DNA of 64,000 bases from Confluentibacter flavum (lineage in GTDB: Bacteria; Bacteroidota; Bacteroidia; Flavobacteriales; Flavobacteriaceae): NCBI RefSeq assembly GCF_002843175.1, contig NZ_PJEO01000034.1, forward strand, positions 1 through 64,000, written 5' to 3'. The translations under genes and the position numbers were made by a program. This document shows, in pieces, positions 56,501-64,000 of this stretch. Below the pieces are notes generated by a model. That model worked only from the letters and a program-made list of their open reading frames with translations. It made no database searches and was not told the DNA's origin. Each line of letters starts with the position of its first letter. The stretch's first letter is position 1.

Positions 56501-57969
56501 GGACTAAACGAAACGACCACCGCCACCACGCTATGGATGCGCTTGCGGTTGCTTTTACTAAGCGAAACCACATTCAATACCTAAACTATTTGAATGCTAG
56601 AAAGAACGAAAATCATAAACTACACGCAAACATCATTGCCATTGAAAAAAAGGAAACCGAATTGGTGGAAAATGGTAATGGCAGTAAAAAACGATTGTTT
56701 AAAAAACCATTGCCAAATTTCCGCCAAGTAGCCAAAGAGCACTTGGAAAACGTATTGGTTTCTCACAAAGCGAAAAATAAAGTAGTTACTAAAAATAAGA
56801 ACAAAACCAAATCGAAAAAAGGAGAAAAAGTTAAAATTGAACTCACGCCAAGAGGTCAATTGCATAAAGAAACAGTTTATGGGAAATATCACTATTACAA
56901 CAGTAAAGAAGAAAAGGTAGGAACAAAATTTAATAAAGAAACCATCGCGCAAGTAAGTAATCCACTTTATAGAAAATTGTTGTTGCAACGATTGGAAGAA
57001 AACAACAATGACCCAAAAAAAGCTTTTGGAGGTAAAAATGCGTTGGTAAAAAATCTGATTTATCTCGATAAAATCAAAACTGAAGTTTTACCTGAAAAAG
57101 TAAAGTTGGTTTGGTTGGAAGAGGATTTTTCCATCCGAAAGGATATTACACCCGAAAATTTCAAAGATTTAAAAACCATTGAAAAAGTATTGGACGATGG
57201 CGTAAAAAGGGTTTTGAAAAAACGCTTATCAGACTTTGGTAACGACCCTAAAAAAGCCTTCTCCGATTTGGGTAAAAACCCAATCTGGCTTAATGAAGAA
57301 AAAGGTATATCCATTAAACGGGTGACTATTTCGGGCGTGAAAAATGCTGAACACTTGCACTATAAAAAGGACCATTTAGGCAATTTTATTTTGGATGATG
57401 ACGGACATAAAATTCCTGTGGGTTATGTAAGTACAGGCAATAACCACCATATAGCAATTTATAGAGATGAAAATGGTGAATTGCTTGATTACGTTGTTAG
57501 CTTTTCAGATGCCGTAAAACGTAAAAGTTATGGGCTTCCAATTGTTCCTAAGGATACAAATAAATTGTGGGATAAAGTTTTTCAGTTAGGAATTGATAAC
57601 CAATCGATTTTAGCGACATTACCAAGGCAAGGGCTGCAACTTGAGTTTTCAATGAAGCAGAATGAGTGCTTTGTGTTTCCTAATGAAGCAATGGATTTCA
57701 ATCCCAAAGAGGTTGATTTACATAACCCTAATTACAAAAAGTTAATAAGTCCAAATTTGTTTATTGTCCAAACTATTTCGAAAGTTATGTATGGTAATAA
57801 TGCTGTAAGAGATTATGTTTTTAGACATCATTTAGATACAACTAAAGATAAATCCTCTGCATTGAAAGGGGTCTCTCATCAAATAATAAAAAGTTTATCT
57901 CATTTACATGGAATTGTAAAAGTCCGCATAAACCACCTTGGAGATATTGTAAGTGTTGGAGAATATTAA
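53587..57969 (+). CDS. cas9: CRISPR-associated endonuclease Cas9, type II-C
   Basis: A 1460-residue RNA-guided DNA nuclease. RuvC-I has D8 (ILGLDLGTTSIGF), the Arg-rich bridge helix is RTLKRGARRNLDRYQLRR (about 62-79), RuvC-II has E724 (IRIELARE), HNH has D805 and H808 (DIEHIIP) with N831 in ENLKKGN, and RuvC-III has H981 and D984 (HHAMDALAV). All catalytic residues are present. The size is that of large Bacteroidota II-C enzymes. The start MKRILGLD is preferred over a TTG seven codons earlier. No csn2 or cas4 follows cas1-cas2, which defines II-C. The PAM cannot be read without protospacers. Confidence 0.97.
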   Translation: MKRILGLDLGTTSIGFAYIKEGENEKELSSIEKIGVRVNPLTTDEQTNFEKGKPLTTNADRTLKRGARRNLDRYQLRREDLIEILKKASLISDDSILTENGKNTTFETWRLRAKAVNEKIEKHEFARVLLAINKKRGYKSSRKTKNEEDGQAVDGMGIAKLLYEENLTPGQLSFQILQNGKTLLPDFYRSDLQAEFNKVWNFQKQFYSEIFTDEFYKELQGKGQRATSALFWITCKFNIAEIKDLEDSLKTEKTIKFNKRQQKKLQAYKWRSDAISKQLPKEEVAYVLTEINNDLNKSSGYLGAISDRSKKLYFNKETVGQHLYRQLQKNQHTRLKNQVFYRQDYLDEFEIIWETQAKFHSELTKELKEEIRDIVIFYQRKLKSQKGLISFCEFESREIVKNGREKTVGLRVASKSSSMFQEFKIWQILSNLEFRNKTTKEKLSLDLEAKEILFEELNLKGNLSASKIIELLGCESKDWELNYKTIEGNRTNKSLYEAYLKILEIEGYDVKDLLKVKSNKDELELDDLNVPATKIKNMVNKIFDTLEISTEILDFDADLDGKDFEKQASYQLWHLLYSAEDDSKKYSEDDILTYGNDNIGLKKQLCAKFGFKPEHAKILVNVDFQDDYGNLSSKAMRKIYPYIKEHQYSDACEQAGYRHSKYSLSKEELKKRELKPHLELLKKNSLRNPVVEKILNQMVNVVNTLIDNEKKKDPNFKFDEIRIELARELKKNAKERAEMTTNINAAKMRHEKIVKRLQSEFGVANPTRNDIIRYKLYEELKNNGYKDLYTNTYIPREKLFTKEIDIEHIIPQSKAFDDSFSNKTICYREENLKKGNRTAIDYIQSEYGGEKLEEYLNRITALNKNWGKDKQEEGISKAKFQKLQKRESEIGEGFAERDLRDSQYIAKKAKSMLFEITPSVVSTSGSITDRLREDWDLINVMKELNLPKYRMLGLAEIQERKFGKQVEVITDWTKRNDHRHHAMDALAVAFTKRNHIQYLNYLNARKNENHKLHANIIAIEKKETELVENGNGSKKRLFKKPLPNFRQVAKEHLENVLVSHKAKNKVVTKNKNKTKSKKGEKVKIELTPRGQLHKETVYGKYHYYNSKEEKVGTKFNKETIAQVSNPLYRKLLLQRLEENNNDPKKAFGGKNALVKNLIYLDKIKTEVLPEKVKLVWLEEDFSIRKDITPENFKDLKTIEKVLDDGVKRVLKKRLSDFGNDPKKAFSDLGKNPIWLNEEKGISIKRVTISGVKNAEHLHYKKDHLGNFILDDDGHKIPVGYVSTGNNHHIAIYRDENGELLDYVVSFSDAVKRKSYGLPIVPKDTNKLWDKVFQLGIDNQSILATLPRQGLQLEFSMKQNECFVFPNEAMDFNPKEVDLHNPNYKKLISPNLFIVQTISKVMYGNNAVRDYVFRHHLDTTKDKSSALKGVSHQIIKSLSHLHGIVKVRINHLGDIVSVGEY

Positions 57970-57981
57970 AAAGAGGATAAT

Positions 57982-59248
<1,267 letters not shown>

Positions 59249-59254
59249 AATTTC

Positions 59255-59281
59255 GTCATGCTGAATTTATTTCAGCATGAC
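59255..59281. terminator. Hairpin between cas2 and the CRISPR array
   Basis: Perfect 11-bp stem GTCATGCTGAA / TTCAGCATGAC with a 5-nt loop, 7 nt after the cas2 stop. The sequence is also of the REP-like kind found between flavobacterial genes. It can end the cas transcript and, read from the other strand, the array transcript. Confidence 0.65.
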
Positions 59282-59400
59282 ATAAAGCAATTGCATTTAA
59301 AAAATCAAGTTAAGTAAAGTAGAAAATCTAAAAATTAATGGATTTAGTGTATTTTAACAGATTTTTAAAAAACAGGATACCAGCCTTTTACGGCAAGTAT

Positions 59401-62400
59401 CCTGTGAATTCTCTATAAATTTAAAGAACTGAAAGCAATTCACAACATGACTCCACAAGATAGAGTGATCCATTATCCTGTGAATTCTCTATAAATTTAA
59501 AGAACTGAAAGCAATTCACAACGGACCAATAAAAGTATTATTATTGCCGTGCCCTGTGAATTCTCTATAAATTTAAAGAACTGAAAGCAATTCACAACGC
59601 TTTAGAACTTTATAAAAATGTAGAAATACCTGTGAATTCTCTATAAATTTAAAGAACTGAAAGCAATTCACAACACAAAGTGACCGATGATTTTTTATTG
59701 TTCACCTGTGAATTCTCTATAAATTTAAAGAACTGAAAGCAATTCACAACTATGCTCTTTATTTTCTTTAGCAACCTTGCCCTGTGAATTCTCTATAAAT
59801 TTAAAGAACTGAAAGCAATTCACAACATAAATTACTAGGTTGCGTTAGGGTCAACGCCTGTGAATTCTCTATAAATTTAAAGAACTGAAAGCAATTCACA
59901 ACACCTTTATCCATAATCGAAAGTTTATCTTTCCTGTGAATTCTCTATAAATTTAAAGAACTGAAAGCAATTCACAACTAGCAATCTAAATGGATCAATT
60001 TGGATTGACCTGTGAATTCTCTATAAATTTAAAGAACTGAAAGCAATTCACAACGAATGATATATTTTTTCACTTGGTTGGTTTCCTGTGAATTCTCTAT
60101 AAATTTAAAGAACTGAAAGCAATTCACAACGCTTCGGGCGGTGGTGATGGTTAGCGAAGGCCTGTGAATTCTCTATAAATTTAAAGAACTGAAAGCAATT
60201 CACAACCCAATACCATATATGCTGATAAGCGTACCGCCTGTGAATTCTCTATAAATTTAAAGAACTGAAAGCAATTCACAACGCGTAAACGTATTGGTAC
60301 ACTAGGGTGTACCCTGTGAATTCTCTATAAATTTAAAGAACTGAAAGCAATTCACAACCAAAATTTGTAAATGAAGCTACATATGTTCCCTGTGAATTCT
60401 CTATAAATTTAAAGAACTGAAAGCAATTCACAACACTAACATTATGAAACAATTTAACTCTATTCCTGTGAATTCTCTATAAATTTAAAGAACTGAAAGC
60501 AATTCACAACTGGTCAGGATTTATGGAGTTTAAGTAATGCCCTGTGAATTCTCTATAAATTTAAAGAACTGAAAGCAATTCACAACCGCAAGTTGAACAA
60601 TTCGCGGCGGACACTACCTGTGAATTCTCTATAAATTTAAAGAACTGAAAGCAATTCACAACGCAAAATCCAAAAGTCCTATTTTTTTAATACCTGTGAA
60701 TTCTCTATAAATTTAAAGAACTGAAAGCAATTCACAACTTGCAGGTTATGGTCAATTTTCTGTAACAGCCTGTGAATTCTCTATAAATTTAAAGAACTGA
60801 AAGCAATTCACAACGAATAAAGAAGCTTTAGAAAAGGCTAAACTCCTGTGAATTCTCTATAAATTTAAAGAACTGAAAGCAATTCACAACGCCCAAACAA
60901 GCTAAAACATTGAGGCAAAACCTGTGAATTCTCTATAAATTTAAAGAACTGAAAGCAATTCACAACTATTTTTTCCGACGCTTTTTTACGTTTAATCCTG
61001 TGAATTCTCTATAAATTTAAAGAACTGAAAGCAATTCACAACAATACGTAAATGTATTGGTTTGGGTTTTTGCCTGTGAATTCTCTATAAATTTAAAGAA
61101 CTGAAAGCAATTCACAACACAAACTTCACACACCATATAGGCGTACTCCCTGTGAATTCTCTATAAATTTAAAGAACTGAAAGCAATTCACAACATACGG
61201 GCTAAAGATCAAGAAATTATTGACCTGTGAATTCTCTATAAATTTAAAGAACTGAAAGCAATTCACAACATTCTGCAAACACAATTAAAAACTACGTGCC
61301 TGTGAATTCTCTATAAATTTAAAGAACTGAAAGCAATTCACAACATAGGCAGCAATAAATAATACTCCGGATGCCCTGTGAATTCTCTATAAATTTAAAG
61401 AACTGAAAGCAATTCACAACGTGCTAATTTATTGTTTGATGCCATGAATCCTGTGAATTCTCTATAAATTTAAAGAACTGAAAGCAATTCACAACCTTTT
61501 ACCATTTCAAAAAGAACACCGTTTTCCTGTGAATTCTCTATAAATTTAAAGAACTGAAAGCAATTCACAACGCTTGGGAAGAATTGGAGCATTACCAAAA
61601 ACCTGTGAATTCTCTATAAATTTAAAGAACTGAAAGCAATTCACAACAAGATGCTTCTGAAGATGACATTGAAGCTGCCTGTGAATTCTCTATAAATTTA
61701 AAGAACTGAAAGCAATTCACAACTATGACATTATCAATTACAAAAAAGGGGGCCTGTGAATTCTCTATAAATTTAAAGAACTGAAAGCAATTCACAACAG
61801 ATGGGCGGCCTATGTAACTGTTGGATTTCCTGTGAATTCTCTATAAATTTAAAGAACTGAAAGCAATTCACAACTCGAGTGGTTAATAAACACAAACACC
61901 TTACCTGTGAATTCTCTATAAATTTAAAGAACTGAAAGCAATTCACAACGGCCTCGGTAACATTGTAAAATAAGATAAGCCTGTGAATTCTCTATAAATT
62001 TAAAGAACTGAAAGCAATTCACAACACAAAAGTTAAACAGCCAAAAAAACCTAAGCCTGTGAATTCTCTATAAATTTAAAGAACTGAAAGCAATTCACAA
62101 CACCAGTTCCATTAACCGAAGATTTATTACGCCTGTGAATTCTCTATAAATTTAAAGAACTGAAAGCAATTCACAACGATTTACAAAAAGAGATAAATAC
62201 CATTGTCCTGTGAATTCTCTATAAATTTAAAGAACTGAAAGCAATTCACAACTATAATGATATGACTATCGATGCTGCGACTCCTGTGAATTCTCTATAA
62301 ATTTAAAGAACTGAAAGCAATTCACAACTTGATATATCTTCGGTAGCTGTCGGACTTTCCTGTGAATTCTCTATAAATTTAAAGAACTGAAAGCAATTCA

Positions 62401-63303
62401 CAACCCACAGCCCAATTACATAGACAATAGGATGCCTGTGAATTCTCTATAAATTTAAAGAACTGAAAGCAATTCACAACAAATAGCTGGATGGTTGATT
62501 CATTTACCAACCTGTGAATTCTCTATAAATTTAAAGAACTGAAAGCAATTCACAACGGGCCAGCCACGCCGGTTTCGAGAAGGGTGCCTGTGAATTCTCT
62601 ATAAATTTAAAGAACTGAAAGCAATTCACAACTTGTATTGATAGGCTCAGCGGCATTTGTTTCCTGTGAATTCTCTATAAATTTAAAGAACTGAAAGCAA
62701 TTCACAACTACAATTTTGAATTGTTAAATTAACCAAATCCTGTGAATTCTCTATAAATTTAAAGAACTGAAAGCAATTCACAACGATACAGATATTCATC
62801 AAAGTAAAGGTAAACCTGTGAATTCTCTATAAATTTAAAGAACTGAAAGCAATTCACAACAGTAAATGAATTTGCGAATATTGTAGCCAACCTGTGAATT
62901 CTCTATAAATTTAAAGAACTGAAAGCAATTCACAACAAAGGGTGGCAATTAATAACTATAAATATGCCTGTGAATTCTCTATAAATTTAAAGAACTGAAA
63001 GCAATTCACAACCGGTGATACGTTTGGATTGATTGGATGCATCCTGTGAATTCTCTATAAATTTAAAGAACTGAAAGCAATTCACAACTAACAATGGAAA
63101 CTACAAAAACGTTCGTATCCTGTGAATTCTCTATAAATTTAAAGAACTGAAAGCAATTCACAACATAGGCTTGACATTAAGTAATGATCCAATGCCTGTG
63201 AATTCTCTATAAATTTAAAGAACTGAAAGCAATTCACAACACATTCTGCATTTGCGCCAATTCTTTGAGCCTGTGAATTCTCTATAAATTTAAAGAACTG
63301 AAA
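59401..63303 (-). CRISPR. Type II-C CRISPR array: 51 full repeats, a truncated 52nd, 51 spacers
   Basis: The 46-bp repeat begins CCTGTGAATTCTCTATAAAT and ends CTGAAAGCAATTCACAAC on the plus strand; all full copies appear identical. Repeats start every 76 bp (30-nt spacers) with seven 75-bp steps (29-nt spacers). The crRNA strand is the minus strand, because the tracrRNA anti-repeat pairs with GTTGTGAATTGCTTTCAGT. The left-most repeat next to cas2 is therefore predicted to be the trailer end. The last repeat (from 63270) stops after 34 nt where an IS3-family element begins. In crRNA orientation each repeat contains GTTG, 19 nt, TAAATTTA, close to a Bacteroidota promoter. Confidence 0.98.
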
Positions 63304-63344
63304 AGTGACCCGTCCTGAAATAAGGCTACATAATTTTAAACATT

Positions 63345-63716
63345 ATGTACAAAAATGACAAAGTAATCAGACGGTATTCGGAACCTTTTAAACTGAAAAT
63401 TCTGGACGAAATCACAACTGGAAAACTTAACAAAAACCAACTAGGCAAACTTTATGGCATTGCGCCTACCACCATTAACGAATGGATCAGGAAGTACAAC
63501 CGTAAGAACCTAATGAACACAAGGGTAAAAGTGGAAACAAAAGACGAGATAACACGAATCAAGGAACTGCAAAAAGAGATCGGACAGCTTAAAAAGCTAC
63601 TCCTAAAAAAGGATTTGGATGCATTGGTACTGGATTCATACTTGGAAGTCGCAGCAGAAGACCTGGGCTACAAATCTGTGGCTGAACTAAAAAAAAAGCT
63701 AAGTATAAAGCCTTGA
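63345..63716 (+). CDS. IS3-family transposase OrfA
   Basis: A 123-residue DNA-binding subunit with the IS3 helix-turn-helix (RRYSEPFKLKILDEITTGKL, GIAPTTINEWIRKYN) and a C-terminal leucine-zipper-like helix (ITRIKELQKEIGQLKKLLLKK). Near its end is a run of nine A followed by G (63689-63698), a slippery site of the kind IS3 elements use for -1 frameshifting into OrfB. The frame is complete. Confidence 0.92.
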   Translation: MYKNDKVIRRYSEPFKLKILDEITTGKLNKNQLGKLYGIAPTTINEWIRKYNRKNLMNTRVKVETKDEITRIKELQKEIGQLKKLLLKKDLDALVLDSYLEVAAEDLGYKSVAELKKKLSIKP

Positions 63717-64000
63717 TCAAAGCCAAAGAAAAAGGTAAGGGATTTGCTTCTTTAACTACTATAACCAATTTTTTGGACATAAACGCAATGCTTACTATAA
63801 GTATAAAAATAGAGCTGATAAGCGTTTAAAACTAGAACAGCAGATTATTGGGATAGTTAAGAAAAGACGCAAGTCCCTTCCAAGGGAAGGCGTGCGTAAA
63901 CTTGTTAAATCCTTAGATGATGAGTTTACCAAAGCCAACCTTAAAGTCGGCAGGGATACTTTGTTTAACGTCCTTAGAAAACATCAAATGCTAACACTTA
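63698..64000 (+). pseudogene. IS3-family transposase OrfB, frameshifted and cut by the window end
   Basis: Reading -1 from the OrfA slippery run gives AKYKALIKAKEKGKGFASLTTITNF and then leaves the OrfB frame. The expected continuation FGHKRNAYYKYKNRADKRLK and VKKRRKSLPREGVRKL is in a different frame from about 63772 onward. The switch lies in a run of six T (63769-63774); one more T would restore it. That frame has a stop at 63736, so OrfA cannot reach it directly. Either the gene is broken or the T-run length is a sequencing error. The catalytic DDE domain is beyond the window. Confidence 0.7.

Larger units (their letters stand above)
63304..64000 (+). mobile_element. IS3-family insertion sequence, left part
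   Basis: The left end AGTGACCCGTCCTGAAATAAGG starts exactly where the 52nd CRISPR repeat breaks off. It is followed by an OrfA gene and the beginning of OrfB, the standard IS3 order. The right end lies outside the window, so the target duplication and the missing 12 nt of the repeat cannot be seen. Confidence 0.88.

Noticed and set aside
59249-59400. The AT-rich stretch between cas2 and the first repeat as the array leader.
   Set aside because: It has the usual place and composition of a leader, but tracrRNA pairing puts crRNA transcription on the minus strand, so this side is predicted to be the trailer. I keep it open rather than annotate it as leader.

Overview
The window looks like chromosome of a marine or environmental member of the Flavobacteriaceae (Bacteroidota). 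The DNA is AT-rich. It carries SusC/SusD-type outer-membrane uptake genes, a FecI/FecR/TonB-receptor set, a type IX secretion sorting domain, promoters of the Bacteroidota type (TTTG, about 20 nt, TAnnTTTG) and a large type II-C Cas9 of the Bacteroidota kind. No species can be named from sequence reading alone.

Region 1 (1-25,080): an IS982-family element, then a GH2 glycosidase, then a complete starch/maltodextrin utilisation locus. The leftward arm is susC, susD, two SusE/F-like lipoproteins and a secreted GH13 amylase with a T9SS tail. The rightward arm is a LacI-type regulator, an MFS sugar transporter, beta-phosphoglucomutase, a GH65 maltose phosphorylase, a GH97 alpha-glucosidase and two GH13 enzymes. 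Inferred flow: surface amylase cuts starch, SusCDEF binds and imports oligosaccharides, periplasmic GH13/GH97 enzymes cut them to maltose and glucose, MFS imports these, and GH65 plus PgmB feed glucose-6-phosphate to glycolysis. A perfect 16-bp LacI-type operator, an 18-bp sequence shared by the two arms and a transporter leader with two mutually exclusive hairpins suggest the control layer.

Region 2 (25,090-41,660): core-type genes. A small ECF sigma/FecR/TonB-receptor system sits beside four secreted proteins or lipoproteins. Four copies of a constant-length 29-nt promoter-like motif mark a probable local regulon. Then come an LLM oxidoreductase, a type II NADH dehydrogenase, a VOC protein, a small lipoprotein and thioredoxin reductase. 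Last is a DUF4249/TonB-receptor pair whose receptor is broken by an exact 17-bp tandem duplication.

Region 3 (41,955-64,000): a mobile and defence region entered at a tRNA-Pro(GGG) gene with an IntDOT-like tyrosine recombinase beside it. It holds a tightly coupled three-gene operon with a zinc-hook SMC/Rad50-like ATPase (an ABC-three-component or Lamassu-like candidate) bounded by inverted flanking sequences. It also holds an XRE regulator, a HEPN-like gene with a small partner, a strongly structured non-coding stretch that may be an old transfer origin, an AbiE-type toxin-antitoxin pair, and a type II-C CRISPR-Cas locus (divergent tracrRNA, cas9, cas1, cas2). The array has 51 complete 46-bp repeats, a 52nd cut short and 51 spacers. 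An IS3-family element interrupts the 52nd repeat, at the end where tracrRNA pairing predicts the leader would lie. The other boundary of the island is not visible.
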